From Macrocystis pyrifera (lineage: Eukaryota > Sar > Phaeophyceae > Laminariales > Laminariaceae), in contig JASSKH010000014.1 in NCBI GenBank assembly GCA_031763025.1, positions 11,851,201 to 11,915,200 on the forward strand: a stretch of DNA of 64,000 nt, given 5' to 3'. The position numbers and the translations under genes were made by a program. Positions 24,977-36,872 of the stretch are shown in pieces. The notes beneath the pieces are model-generated. The model was not told where the DNA came from, ran no database searches, and saw nothing but the letters and a program-made list of their open reading frames with translations. The number at the start of each line of letters is the position of its first letter. Position 1 is the stretch's first letter.

Positions 24977-25086
24977 GAGAGGGGAGGACAAGAGAGGAGA
25001 GGAGGAGGAGAGGAGAGGAGAGGAGAGGAGGAGAGGAGAGGAGAGGAGAGGAGAGGAGAGGAGAGGAGAGGAGAGGAGAGGAAGAG
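24977..25086. repeat. (GGAGA)n purine tract
   Basis: About 110 bases of almost pure purine on the plus strand, mostly GGAGA pentamers with a few GGA slips. The mirror frames on the minus strand (runs of S and L) are not genes. Confidence 0.9.
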
Positions 25087-26942
25087 ATTACCTTTGATGT
25101 ATCATCCGGGACAATGCCCAGGCTACGGGCAAATTTATTCGTAGTTCGTACTGTATTCTGTTTGTTTCTCTGCATCAATCTTTAATAGTAACATCGGTTT
25201 GAGCATCGGTACTTATTGTGATGTATCAGATATACATTACACCTTACTATGAGTAAAACAGACTCGTAATTTGTCCACGTATTGCATGTGCCCCAATTTC
25301 CAAACCTGGATACTCGTAAACGTGTCAGTACGTAGTGACTGCACTTCATAGTGCAGAAAACACTTGTTTCTCAAGGTGATCATGGTATCAGTTGTCACCA
25401 TGAGAACGCCAAGTATGTGATACTGCCTCAGATTATCGGCGGCATGCGAGTCTCGATTTGAGTAAAACAGCTGGATATTTGACGGCTCTCTAATATTCTT
25501 GGCTCTTTCCCAAAATACTTGAACACCGGCTCCCTGATACGATCGCTCTCGCGTCTCGTTTTGAAGACTTTTCAATGAAAGTCAATAATTGTCGAGGGCA
25601 CAGACTAATTTAGAGATATCGGTTCCCACTTTAGGAATGTCGACGCTTGAGACCATGTCCACGTCTCTTGCTTTGGGTCATCGCCCCGTTGATTTCCGCT
25701 GACACCAGACACTTTCATTGCAGTTGGAGCTTGCATGTCCGCCGCTGCCATGAGACCGACCACGGTCGGATGATTGAGGTACACCATTCTTTTTTCGAAG
25801 TGACAATCACCGTGCTGTATTGAAGGAATCTCTTCTGCATGCTCATATTATACTCTTTGTGCCGGTTCGCTTCTCGCGTAAAAATAACGCCTTGTCTTTA
25901 GCGCTAGGTACCGCAGCCGGCCCTACTTCATCGTACAACTGTTAAACATGGTCGCTGGTCTGAATATCAAGGTACAGACTCGCACTCGGACCCGGCCGGT
26001 GACAACTACCAGTGCACAGCAGAGAGCATGGCGCAACGTGAGCCCACTCGTCACGAAGGAGCATGTCCTACCTATTGTTAGTATTACCTAGTGGTATCTG
26101 CCAGATATAAATATATACACACATGAAAATACGCGAACAACGGAGTAGTTTCATAACCGTACACGTTCCCAGCGTATGGAGGGCAAAATTCGGTTCAGTA
26201 GTATCTGCAATTCTGGTCAGACATGCACGGAGTACTGAGTGGAACTGCAGAGGCCGCCACCAGAACGGCGTGCAGGTGGTGTACTAACCGTTAGTGGTAT
26301 ACCATTTACGCGTTGTCTAATGTCGTTTTTGGTGCACTGCGGTAAACTCGTCGCGTTTCAGCAATTTCTGCAACTGCGTCTAAATGGATGAAGACATCCT
26401 GGACGTTGCGTGGTGGTTGGATGAAACTGGACGGGACACAATCAATTTCTTGTCGTGAATGATAAACGAGAGGCCGATTATTCCATGATCGCCTTGCTTC
26501 GAGCTTTGACCTTGAGTCCTTCCGGATACGTGAGCAGCGGTACCAGAAATCAAAGTGATTTCGAGATATGTTCCATCTACGTTCTATAACACCGGTGTCC
26601 GTACTTTCGACACGTGTCGCTACTCTATGGTGGGCGTCGATGCGGCATATGTATGTTTTGAGCCGTGCACAGATTCCTGCAATACTACAGAAGCGACAAT
26701 TCCAGATGTTGAGCCAGACCCGCCCTGGTCGGTTGAGATGACGGCGAGGACTTTTTTTTGTCATGTTAAAATCACTTCGTAACTTTCACGGACATAGGCG
26801 TGATATGTGTGGCCGGTTTGCATGTAGCAATGTTATCGCGCGAGAGTTGCCCCTCATCAACGCGACACCACATGTGCTGTGCTTTCCCAACTGCACGGTC
26901 CGTGAACGTGCTCACTTCTGCTAGGTATATGAACCTCGACAG
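25087..26942 (+). other. unit 2 space before the first LRR
   Basis: Possible N-terminal exons, none certain. A frame at about 25950-26037 (YQGTDSHSDPAGDNYQC) ends before GTGAGCCC and could be an exon. Another cysteine-rich frame lies at 26555-26782. I cannot match either to units 1 or 3. Confidence 0.3.
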
Positions 26943-27014
26943 CTTTTCAGGAGACAATCGTCTGACTACTCTCGCAGGCGATAGTTTTCACGGGCTTGTA
27001 CACCTGATGTGAAT
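26943..27014 (+). pseudogene. unit 2 LRR exon a (72 nt, stop at residue 23)
   Basis: Acceptor CGACAG, donor GTGAGTA, exactly 72 nt in phase 2-2. It reads FSGDNRLTTLAGDSFHGL then VHLM, an evident LRR, but codon 23 is TGA. The length and phase are still perfect, so the stop is a later point change. This unit would not make a full protein if the exon is used. Confidence 0.8.
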
Positions 27015-27590
27015 GTGAGTATGTGTTGGCATGTGTTGAGCAAGGAGGATATCATGCCTCATTTTGGCGTAGATGGGTGCAGTGTTCCTTCAAACTACCA
27101 TCCCTACATACTCAGTGTCGTTTTGTGTCAAGATGCGATAGGATTCGACGTACGTCATGCCGCACGCGCTGCCACGGATTGTGACCACCAATGAACGCTT
27201 GGAATATAATAATTGCCGCCTATATAGTGCGATACGAAGATAGTAGTTCGTCGTTTTGATTTGAATCTATTATTTAAAGGCCATACTGGGCAAACCTTTG
27301 CCATTTCGAGAAAATCGTACTGCCAAATGCTTCCGTGCGTTTGAATTTTAACGATTCTCGCGTCGCCATGACCTGAATCAATCTGCATCTCTGGCACCCC
27401 GGTAATGTCTATTTCGCGGCACTTGTCGCCTATGTGCCCCCCCCCCTAGTAGACGTGACTGGCAAATTTGCATACCGAAAAAAAGGCAACACGCACACGG
27501 GCATTATTCACATTAGAGGTGGAGTGAATTGTTCACGACGGGCCGGCCCTTTCACCCCACTGCTTGCATCTCTGCTGTAAAAATGTTCAG

Positions 27591-27662
27591 AAACCTTGAC
27601 GACCTTCAGCTAAGGGACGTTCCGTCTCAGCGATTAGACGACCTTAAGAGGATTGGATAATT
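27591..27662 (+). pseudogene. unit 2 LRR exon b (72 nt, stop at residue 23)
   Basis: Acceptor GTTCAG, donor GTGAGTA, exactly 72 nt in phase 2-2. It reads NLDDLQLRDVPSQRLDDLK then RIG, with TAA at codon 23. The LRR pattern is weak (LxLxxVPxxxLDDLxxI). Its identity rests mainly on length, phase, splice sites and place in the series. Confidence 0.65.
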
Positions 27663-28316
27663 GTGAGTATGCCTTCCTTCGCTTAACGCGCGAGCGGTTG
27701 CCGACAAATAGCTCTAATGATTCCCACATACAATCGCCAACGTCACGATATCAGCGTAAAATGTTTCCTGTCGGAATGAGGTCCCTTCGTTGAGGAACCG
27801 TTTGTTGGTGCATTTGGGATATAGGGGGAGGATACTCTCCCTTACGTATCTGAGGTCGTTGTAACCGATAATGATGAACACGAGAAGACCCACCTGACGC
27901 GGGAAGAAGGAAACAAGTGACAAGGTTGAACCCTGCAGACTTTGCTCACGTCGTGTTTGGGCCAGATCATTGCCCCGACGCGGTATACAATCGCGATATA
28001 CGGACGGCGGTATAATGCGGTTTCTTTTGAACCACTATTTTCTGCTTTGGTTCGATGTGTGCACTACAGACCAATGTCGCCTCGCGCCACGATTGTCGAA
28101 GACGTGGAATTTGAAACGAAATTGAGACGTCGACACATCACCCTCGCCGACGCAATGCACAGCATGCTGAGACAGGCTCAGGTTTGTCGGGAGATCGGGC
28201 GAGTGTGAGGAGGGCACGGGTATTTGCTGTGAATGGACTGTGACGTGCTAACCAAAAAAACAATATTGCGGCCCTTAACGCTTCCGCCACTTCTTTCCTA
28301 AACAGAACATCACCAA

Positions 28317-28388
28317 GTACCTTTCGTACAACCAGCTGACCATCCTGCCGGAAGGGTTTTAAAACGATCTTGGAAGCTCTTACAAATT
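28317..28388 (+). pseudogene. unit 2 LRR exon c (72 nt, stop, lost acceptor)
   Basis: It reads YLSYNQLTILPEGF, a TAA, then NDLGSSYKL, an unmistakable LRR counterpart of 16474. The phenylalanine codon at residue 15 has become TAA. The acceptor position reads CACCAA rather than CACCAG, and the donor is GTAGGT. A cryptic ACAG lies 12 bases upstream. Three separate changes show that this cassette is dead. Confidence 0.8.
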
Positions 28389-28937
28389 GTAGGTGCGAGA
28401 TAGAGGTCTCCCCACAAATCGTTGCCCGCAGCTTGCGTTTCGACTACCCGCCAATCTTGTTTCAGTGCGGGTATGGTACATAAATGGTGGGAGACGTAGA
28501 ATCTAGGCTGATCAACTATTCCCACGACTTTCGTGAGTGGCGGTGTCTCTATTGATGTTTGGTTCTACATTGTAGTTCCCTTTACGATCTTCTGGCATGC
28601 CGTTACTGTCTTGGCCGGGGCGTTTTGATGACCTTTGCGTGACGGGGCGTCGTCGACCCCCGACCGATCCGACTCGATATTAGAGTTATCATGAGCTGAC
28701 CACTTTAGCCAATTTCGGATTACGTTCAATCCTACGTTGTGGACACGAACGACCTCACGTTATACGAATTGTCGGAGCAAGGAAGTATACAATCCGACAC
28801 CGACTGTCACTGCATTGTCCTGATACTGCTGTGCATGCCGAACGTCTGCACACCTCCACCATATATATTCATGGCTGGACAGTGCTGGAGCAACAGGATT
28901 CACGCTATGTGCGACGTTCCGCTCTCAAAACCGGCAG

Positions 28938-28980
28938 TTTTTTAAATAGGAAACCCCAATCTGCACTTCATCCCAGCAAA
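28938..28980 (+). pseudogene. unit 2 LRR C-cap exon (43 nt, frameshifted)
   Basis: Counterpart of 17061 and 39946, framed by a CCGGCAG acceptor and GTGAGTC donor but one base too long. AAACCCCAATCTGCA still matches the NP-hydrophobic part out of frame, and an early stop appears. Degenerate. Confidence 0.75.
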
Positions 28981-29649
28981 GTGAGTCAATGGCATTCTAT
29001 CAATGGTGGAAGATGCGTATATTGATGATATCGTGGTTTAACTGGATGTCATTCCTTTCTGAAGGGGGAGACATATATTGTTTATCCTCTATGACGGGAG
29101 TCATAATGACGCAGTTGCCTAACCTAAGAGTAAACCACTGCGCCTGCTGAGCTGGTATCCAACAAGTTTATGCCCTCGTTGAATACATACGTGTTGACCT
29201 GGAGTTGACAATTCACACCACAGGTTTGCGAATTGATCCGATAACATGATATTGTTCAATGTATTACGACCGTTTCGTGCTGATGACGGTCACGGGGGAA
29301 CCGGATCGTGACAAGGGGGCAATTTTCCACCTTGGGTATTTGTTTCCGATACCGGGGCTTAGTAATATCGCGTCACACCGCGCAGCCTCGGCCTGCGGCG
29401 TAGGCAGCGTGGGCTACGTTGTGCCGACCCGTTTCCACCATACAAGGTATCGAATATACATCTATGCTTTCTTGATGTCGACAGAACATGCGGTTGGCGG
29501 AGCGTTCATCTTTTTCCGATGGTGGGTCCTAACGATTTATGGCAATGCGAGAACACAGCCCCCCGATACAGTGTATCCCTCCCCCTCCCTCCGCGTCCCA
29601 AACGGCTATGATCATACATGATGACGAGTCCATCCGCCCTCCCTCGAGC
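28981..29649 (+). other. unit 2 intron space
   Basis: Matches unit 3 in patches (GTTGCCTAACCTAAGAGTAA at about 29117, compared with GTTGCCCAACCTGAGAGTAA at 40401). No exon fixed. A 120-codon frame at 29259-29621 has no recognisable features. Confidence 0.35.
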
Positions 29650-29751
29650 CCCAAAAGCACCGTTTTGCCTTTTTTGTTCTGCGTTGCCCCACGTTCGACA
29701 CAGCGGTGCATCCCGTGGTTCATACTGATGATATCTCCTTCGACCAATACG
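29650..29751 (+). pseudogene. unit 2 exon ending DISFDQYG (frame disturbed)
   Basis: Aligns to 17751-17850 and 40874-40973. The first part reads STVLPFLFC in one frame, and the last part reads HTDDISFDQYG in another, before a GTGAGCGG donor at 29752. A small insertion or deletion between them has changed frame. The phase-1 end is kept. Confidence 0.5.
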
Positions 29752-30056
29752 GTGAGCGGGCGATCTTGAAACTGCACTAATAGTCAGTAACTAAAATGCT
29801 CGCGCATGCAAACGTGTGATGATGCATACGTGACATTCGTTGAAACTCAAAGCAGTGCTGCATTCAGGAATCGACACTCGTGCAATATCGAACAACCTCG
29901 GATACATTTTGGAAAGAGGTGCACAATATCCAGTGGTCGTCAAGCCTCTACAAAAGGTTGTTGTTTTTCGATTGATGTCGAACACGGGAATGGTGGAACC
30001 CAATCCCCTCTACAATATGGGTTTTTACACTGAATATTCCTTGGGCCTTAACACAG

Positions 30057-30131
30057 GATGCAGTCAGTATATCGATATCCGGCACGAAACAATCATCGAC
30101 TGCGTGCCGGGGGAATGGGGCTACTCTTTCG
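30057..30131 (+). CDS. unit 2 cysteine exon (75 nt, open)
   Basis: Acceptor ACACAG, donor GTGAGTG, exactly 75 nt in phase 1-1. It encodes GCSQYIDIRHETIIDCVPGE then WGYSFG. It keeps two cysteines and the DCVPGE-GY core of units 1 and 3 and has lost the other two. Open although the LRR part of the same unit is broken. Confidence 0.65.
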
Positions 30132-31390
30132 GTGAGTGTGGTTTATCGGCCTTGTTGCTTGGAACAAAACCGTGAGATGACGGAGATCCGGTGTTTCTAG
30201 TAATGTAACACATGGTGACTGAAACCTGTTGACCAGATGATATTGACGCACAGTATGCCTCCACCATTAGAGCGCAGGGTTGGCGTTCGGGTATTCTGGT
30301 GCTGCGGCAGATTTACAATAACACACGAATCGAAGAGAAACCAATTTTTGTATCGAATACATTTGACATCCGCACGATTTTTTCCGGTGGGAGGTGCGGG
30401 CCAATATAGCGACATCAAAGGTCCACCGCATATACGAATTGTTTCAGAAACAATCAGGAGTCGCACCTCATAATAGGTCGCAAATGCTGACAGAGGTAGA
30501 CGTAGAAGGCACGAATGCAGGCCAACCACCGTTTTCAAAATGGACATGGGCCTTAGCATGTGCAGAGGTCGCCGCGGCGTGCCGCTCAACCAATCCCTAG
30601 TTCCCCAACTAAGCTTAGATTTGAACTCTCCTCAGGGTTTGAGCCCGGTTCTCTAGGCACTCATAGACGGGAGTTCATGCGACTACAAGAAATCTACCGA
30701 CACTTCAAAAACACCCGGCGACGTTCGTCGGTGATGAGTGTACGTAGGCTGCACAGTGAGTCGCACGTTGGAATATTGTTCAAGCATCGGCATACCTGTT
30801 TTGTTCCCCGCAATATGACAGGTTTATGCATAAGCGATCGGGCGCCGTGCCGAAACAGAGTGCTGAAAGAGGTTCTGCTGGTATCTGGGCCGCGGGGAGT
30901 TGCATGAATCAAACATGAAGGCGAAAATAGTGTGTTGCTGTTTTTCCGCTATACCAGTGGAGCTCGTTCGCCGTCTCGAGGCCACCACAGAGACGAGGTT
31001 ATGTTCTTGTACATTGGAAAGTTCCTTCAGGCCACCAGCAGACGTTGGTGCCCTAATTTGAAGCAGGTGAATACCTGGCAAATATAGATTTTTCTTTTTC
31101 CCGCCCTATATGTTATTATCTAAGTCCTCTGTGACACCCAGCATGGTCAGCCGTCTTTGTACGTCTTCGTTGCACTATTTATGTCTGCTGCTGGTACAAG
31201 GGTTAAACTAGAATATGTTTATCTCGTAAATAATTAGTTAAGGCTGATCTCAGTACTATATTGACAACGTAGTGCTGTGGCCTTTGACTTTCCCGAACCT
31301 TAAACAAATTGAACTGCTGTGTAACTTATATTCAGGTAGCATCGACAAACAAGAAACTTTCAGCCCCGAAGATGTTCGTTCTCCTTTAGG
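30132..31390. other. no exon fixed; unit 2
   Basis: Overlapping frames of up to 130 codons on both strands, without a domain or a clear counterpart in the other units. Confidence 0.35.
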
Positions 31391-31498
31391 TATTACGGGG
31401 GACCATAGTAAACAAGACCAAATATTGTTGTAAAAATACCTAAATATATAGGTTTTTATGTATATCATAGGTCCTGTTAACGGTAGACCCCGTAATAG
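31391..31498. mobile_element. palindromic MITE, copy C
   Basis: TATTACGGGGGACCATAG at the left and CGGTAGACCCCGTAATA at the right, with TA on both sides. The AT-rich centre reads AAATACCTAAATATATAGG. It sits inside unit 2, and I see no copy at the matching place in units 1 and 3. The insertion therefore follows the unit duplication. Confidence 0.85.
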
Positions 31499-32360
31499 TC
31501 CCGAATGGAGACTTCGTGAAACGTTTTGTATTTCCGTCTATACCCTCGAACCGCTCCCGGACGTGTCGTTGTTCTTTTCAATGCAGAAGAGGATTACCAC
31601 ATTCCGGGACCCTAACGCCATCTGTCGGCCATCCATTCGACAGACCGGGTCGATAAAACAATCTCCACAAACAATCGATCGAAACGCACCTAACGTATGG
31701 TGCCGGATATTGCCGTTGGGAGTGGACAAGTGCTCCCCACAGGGTGAGACAGGACACCCCAAGATGACACCTTCAGCCAGCGCGCGCAGCTCGTGGAGTA
31801 ATACAATATACCTCTACCGGTTGTGTAACACGAGAAACGGTGCTCGTCGCACAGATTGTCGTGGAGGGCTGCGACGGTCATGCAATCGCTTTCCCTATCC
31901 ATTGCCTGGCCAGCGTCTTTGCATGTTGCGTAGTGCCTATGCGCTATTGTAGATGGCACGACTGACAATTGGTAGCGAGTAAGAATAAGGTCACTACGAT
32001 GCAACCGCCTCGAACTTGAATAGGCGACATGGTGGGTGTCAGGCGGTTCATAAACGTCCACTAAATATCACCCTGGTTGATTCATCGGTCATGTTGGCAT
32101 TGCACGTGGTACGGCGTCGTCTTTACTGAGGAAAGGGAATTCATCCAGCGGGTATGTGCAGGGTATGGCACCGCCGCAAAAGAGAAGATGTCCTTGAAAA
32201 CTACCAGCTGGTGACGTAGCCGTGTTTGCGCAGTGTGTCATGCGGGAACAGTATGGCGTGCCTGTAACAGGTGTGGCTTTACCATTGTTGAGGTGCTACT
32301 GTATTTCGCGGATATTATGGTCTTCCAGTGTAAAAGCTGGAAATACTCAACAACCACGAA
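31499..32360. other. unit 2 conserved but uncalled space
   Basis: 31640-31740 matches 19850-19920 and 41850-41950. Both strands are open, including a 123-codon minus frame (31690-32061), so I cannot choose a strand. A possible donor GGTGAGAC lies near 31742. Confidence 0.35.
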
Positions 32361-32532
32361 GTAGGCTTTTATGGACTGCCGTACAGGTACAATACCTCTG
32401 TTATGTTCGTCGCATCATTTAGAATGTACCTGATGTAGTGGGTGAAGTGGGCTTTGATGGATTGCCGTTCAGGTACAGTACCTCTGATATGTTCGTCGCA
32501 TCATTGAGAATGTACCTGACGTCGTGGGTACT
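32361..32532. repeat. 86-base tandem duplication
   Basis: Two copies start GTAGGCTTTTATGGACTGCC and GTGGGCTTTGATGGATTGCC and both contain ATGTTCGTCGCATCATT. About one tenth of positions differ, so this is younger than the unit duplication. Confidence 0.85.
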
Positions 32533-33119
32533 GCAAGAAAAGAGGCATGCAGGCTATTTTTAAGATATGCGCATTTTCGAGTGCATGACCTATTTGGATA
32601 TCATTCGTGGGCACGATAAAATATGGAAGTGTAGGCGAGTTCGAAAAAAGGGGGCAATAGCAGGCGTGCTGATCGGGACTGTCGTTGGGTGCATTTGGTC
32701 CATGTTCACGTGCGCACCGCAAAGGAGGCAACTATACATATATAGAGGGTGTGCTACTAGTTTGATGTTTCGGTGAATTTCGATGGAATTGACGAAACCC
32801 CATGTGTGTGACATGCAGGCGTTTTCTGTTCATGAAACGACTATATTAAGAGCAGGAGTGCTGACCGGGTGAGACGCTCGATTGTGGGTTGCGCGTGGTC
32901 TTTGAGGGGCGCAGCTGCAGCCGCTACATCCGGGACTCACCCACAACTACTGACGAGGCATTTGAGTACTTAATCCTATGGGTGGAAGGTCTGGTTGGAC
33001 ACAGACTAGAGCCGCCGTTTCCGTCATCCGGCGCTCGATCTTAGGTTTAACGAACTGTGGTGTGACTGCCCCGTGTGATTTGTGAAGCGTGTTGACCCGA
33101 ATATAGGTGGTAGCGAGAT

Positions 33120-33239
33120 ATTGCGTGTACTGCACGGGGTCGTAGACGTCAACGGCGAGTTCGTCGACATGGGCGGATCGATCAGGCGCTGTTTGGATCG
33201 GCGGTGCTATCTTGTTGATGGCAGTGAGGGCAGTGCGTA
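33120..33239 (+). other. unit 2 EFVDM / HVDEL segment, strand undecided
   Basis: The plus frame reads LHGVVDVNGEFVDMGGSIRR and on to a TAA near 33240. The minus frame reads QTAPDRSAHVDELAVDVYD within a 99-codon frame. The same segment at 43175-43240 keeps the minus frame open (QTSDRSIHVDELPPLVYD) while the plus frame has two stops. That favours a minus-strand gene or a decayed plus exon in unit 3. Confidence 0.4.
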
Positions 33240-34429
33240 AAAACACATGTGACCCAATGTAGCGAACTCACTCGTGGCCTTGGGGAGCGCTCGAGTGTGT
33301 CCTGCATATCGTGATATATGTCCCTTCGATTTTCTTCATACTGTACGTGATGCATACCACGGTACATGCATGATTTGAGAGCACCACATTAAAAACGCCG
33401 ACGCGCAATGCGAGGGGAATACCAGAGCAAACGCACCCTGCCAGCCACACACCTGGCAAATGCTGCTGTTAGCCGACCACTTAAGGTACGAATATGCTAC
33501 AACGCCGGGCTGACGAGCGAGGTTGAAATGGACCAGCGGTCTGGTATTGCGGTCTCGGTTGCAATCAAGGGTGATGGCTTCGCGTCTGTGAGAACTCCGT
33601 TAGTCTCCGAGCGCAACTTGACTCTCAATGCAGCTGAAGACAAGCTTCGGCCACTTCGTCTCCAAACGGATGCGCTGGCCCCGCCCTGCGACCTACTGGC
33701 GGCTACGCCCTCGTTCTTTACCTCTCCTTCCTCAATTGGATCGTCAACACGTGGCGAACACGTAGAGACGGGGGATTGCTTAATGTTCAACCGTGTTTGC
33801 TTAATGTTCTGTAATACCAGGTACTAACAGAAGCCAGGATGACTCAAGAACGTTTTCGGAGAAAGTTTTCATTTGTCAACCATTCCGTAATTTTATTCGA
33901 AATATGTTTTAATGCGCCTCAGCACCGTCTAATTGTACGTTCCGAACATAAATGGTCGTGGGAGATACAGGTCAAGGATCGATTTCCCTAGAGCATGCCC
34001 TTGGTACAACAAATTAGGCGAGGAGCAAAAGGAGGGAGCAAGAGGTGTTCGTGCGTAATGCTGGTAGGATGTAATGTGTGGTCGAGTTGTTTTCCTGGCC
34101 ACGAGCACAGCATGGCGAGGACGACTTCGTTGCTGCTTCCTGATGTACCATACGAATACAGCACCACGCCAATGCAGCGGCCTTTTATGATATCCGTTCA
34201 GTTCGAAATAACGTCATACTTGGTTTCGTGCGATACCATGAGGTGCCGTAGACATCCTTGATATAACATGGTGAGTACCGTATGAAGGTCGATCTCAACG
34301 AGGAGTGTTTTTCAGTTTGTTCTAGAGTTTCCAGCAAATTCGGTATTTCCGTATGAAAAATCCTAAAAGTACCGAAAATACTGAACCACAACTAAAAAAC
34401 AGTCCTCGTTAAGATCGACCCCAACACGG
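33240..34429. other. no exon fixed; distal unit 2
   Basis: A 139-codon plus frame (33408-33827) and a 97-codon minus frame overlap and have protein-like composition, but no domain or splice site settles the strand. A TACCAGGTA motif occurs near 33817. Confidence 0.3.
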
Positions 34430-34755
34430 AAGAAAGCACACCCCGGTGATAACATTTCCCCACTTAATTATCATCGGGTGTGCTGTTGTGGAAGGGTGTG
34501 TTATTAACCGCATCCCCGGGGATAAACACCACGCACGAGAGCCGGGGTGTGGTAACGAGGGTGTCTGACAACGAGCGGGTGTGCTAACGGCATGATTGGT
34601 ATATGAAGAGTTATAAGACCTCCGCCAGATTCAGGGGGTGTACTAATGGGAGGGTGTGAAAACAACACATCGGCGGGAGTGAGTCTGAACAGAGCCCGGC
34701 CAGAATGCAGGAGGTGTGATAACAAGGGGGGGTGTTAGCAAAGCGTGTGCGAACA
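34430..34755. repeat. GGGTGTGNTAAC minisatellite-like array
   Basis: At least eight variants, such as GGGTGTGTTATTAAC, GGGTGTGCTAACGG, GGGTGTACTAATGG and GGTGTGATAACAAG, are spaced 20-60 bases apart. Inverted relatives (AACACGCCCACA, ATACACGCACAC) lie in the modules at 35.5-37.3 kb. Gene-free. Confidence 0.6.
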
Positions 34756-35500
34756 CATGAGAGACTGTGGTATAAAACCAATTTGTTTTAGCATTCTCAC
34801 TTACTGACGGTGATGGTAAGGCACTCGCTTGAAACCCGAGGATAACATGAAATATCCCCGCCTTGCTACGATACCGTAAACCCGTTACCGATACCGATAG
34901 CGTACAGGTACTCAGTCATGAAACCCCAAGGGTCGCACCTCGCAGACCTTGTCCCGCCGAAAACCAGACTGCTTCCGTCTTGATATGAAGCCGACATTTC
35001 TAGCGCACACCCAGCACAACAATCTCGGTAGTGTGCCGTTAATGTTACGACAACAGTGCGTTTTATTTTGCTGTAGACATTCGGTAGGTATACGAAGTCG
35101 AAACGGTTTTATCGCTGAAAAATCAGTACAATACAAAAGAGAAAAACAATCAAACAAGTGAAAACGAAGCGGAAATACAGCGATAACAAACGAGGAAAAG
35201 AACGGAACGCAAACCAAAAGATTACCGGTATTGCCGGTACGGTACAGCGCATATTGCCGTACCGATATATGCTATCATAAAGGTACCTGTGGCGGCATCA
35301 CCCGTGGACTTGCCAATGCTTCAAGCCTAACGGTACTCATTCACAATATCTGCAGAGATTTGATGAATACCGTATGTTACCTACGGTTACCTGCTGATTT
35401 CATGAGCGACTGCACAATTTTGTTCTTTTGTAGACGCTAGACCAGCCAGACGTCATACCGTGCCGCCGGTAACGCGAGCTGGGATGCGTGCACCATGCCA
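34756..35500. other. no gene seen
   Basis: Boundary zone between units 2 and 3, with short frames only. Confidence 0.4.
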
Positions 35501-35703
35501 CTATGGACCACAACGGTTGACCCCGCCAGGTGTTACAAGCAGTACCATCGGATACTAAACACGCCCACACGCACTCATACCAAACATCTCGTACCGCCTG
35601 TACCTCGCAGCAGGTACTGAGTTACGTGCACCATGTTATTATTGAAAGCAACAGTTGACTATTTTGGTATCCCCTCTCTCTTTTTCGGTGTTGTGGTTTG
35701 TAG

Positions 35704-35845
35704 CAACTGTCCCCTCGTCATATCTGGAAGGAGTTGTCGCCTGCGTTTCGGATGAACGCCTCGCCCCTTCGTTCAATCGACATCCGGTTCTGGCCAGGCA
35801 AACAGCAACCAGTACAAGTGCTGATAACATCGTCAAACACCTCGT
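35704..35845 (+). CDS. possible exon ending NIVKHLV
   Basis: Preceded by TTTGTAG and followed by GTGAGTG, this 142-nt frame reads VPSSYLEGVVACVSDERLA and on to NIVKHLV. The copy at 36730-36872 keeps 31 of 49 residues and has lost the acceptor AG. The minus strand is nearly as well conserved (THEV-DDVI--C--CCLP-QN), so even the strand is uncertain. No family recognised. Confidence 0.35.
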
Positions 35846-36729
35846 GTGAGTGACCAGAAGAGCCAAAGTAATCAACCTGCTAGCAGTAGTCGGTCCCCAG
35901 CTCCATACTGCCTTTCACGTAACACCGGCGTCATCGCCAGGACGCTTTTGCTACCTGCGCGAGTTCTGATGTTTTTTTTCCGTCAAACAATTTGGCTTTT
36001 CGCTCTTGTAGTCTCTTATTTCGGCTTCTTGCGGTTTATTTGATCTCTTCTCTTTTTGGTGATTGCGTTCGAGAGTATATTACCCGCCGCTTCTCCAGCG
36101 CGTTGCGCGGTGAGACTGATAAAACAGCCGCAGTAGGTTCACCCGCAGTGGGTCCGCGCGGCGCAGGGGATTTCTCGTATTCTCTCGGTCCGCCTAGTTC
36201 GCCCTGAACCGCAAACGCGGTTTGCGCGCCGTGGACTCCACGGGTCATGACGACCGTGGCGGCGACACCTCGTCCCCTCGCAACTCCTCTTGGCGTAGCG
36301 TTCGTCCTCGATGCGGCCGTCTGGGAGGTTTCAGCTGAGCGACGTCCGAGGCGGTGGCGTTGGCTTGTGTTTGGCAGGGGCCGAGCGCTTGCGAGGGATC
36401 CTGATCAGTTTGCGGGACTTCAGCCCCGTCGACGACGAAGAGGAGTTTTCTAGAGAGGAGGCGCCGCCGCCGCGGTCGTGGTGAGCCTTGGACTCCATCG
36501 CGCGCGAATCGCGTTTGCGATTCGCAGTGTCCACGTGTAATCGACCACAGACTTGCAAGTTCGAGGTAGTGGAGTGGGTTATGACGTACCGCATCTTCGA
36601 CCCATTCTCCGACTTCTCCGGATTGCTTTTGTTCGTGCACGAGTTTTCTATGAATCTTCATATACGGTCCTTCAGTGTGGGCTAGTGTTATGGTATGTTC
36701 TCTCCCCTGTTGCGATGGTATGGTTTGTA

Positions 36730-36872
36730 CCAATCGTCCCCTCTTTATACCTGGCAGGCGTTATCATCTGCTTTTCTGATGAGCGCCTCGCCCTTTCGTT
36801 CAGAAGTCATCAGATTCTGGCGAGGCAAGCAGCAACTAATACAAGATCCTATAACATCGTCAAGCACCTCAT
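36730..36872 (+). pseudogene. second copy of the NIVKHL exon
   Basis: It reads VPSLYLAGVIICFSDERLAL and on to NIVKHLM, before a GTGAGCG donor. The acceptor position reads TTTGTAC. It probably arose by the roughly 1-kb duplication and then decayed. Confidence 0.35.

Noticed and set aside
24738-25178. Serine/leucine-rich 146-codon minus frame
   Set aside because: It consists largely of the (GGAGA)n tract read on the other strand.
26306-26764. 152-codon minus frame before the unit 2 LRRs
   Set aside because: No domain, no counterpart in units 1 or 3, and a competing plus frame of similar quality.
26943-27014. Reading TGA as an amino acid to keep the unit 2 LRR open
   Set aside because: Other broken cassettes carry TAA or frameshifts, so simple decay explains all of them without a changed code.
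36245-36733. 162-codon minus frame in the GC-rich core
   Set aside because: High GC lengthens frames by chance. It runs out of the core into a duplicated block and shows no domain.
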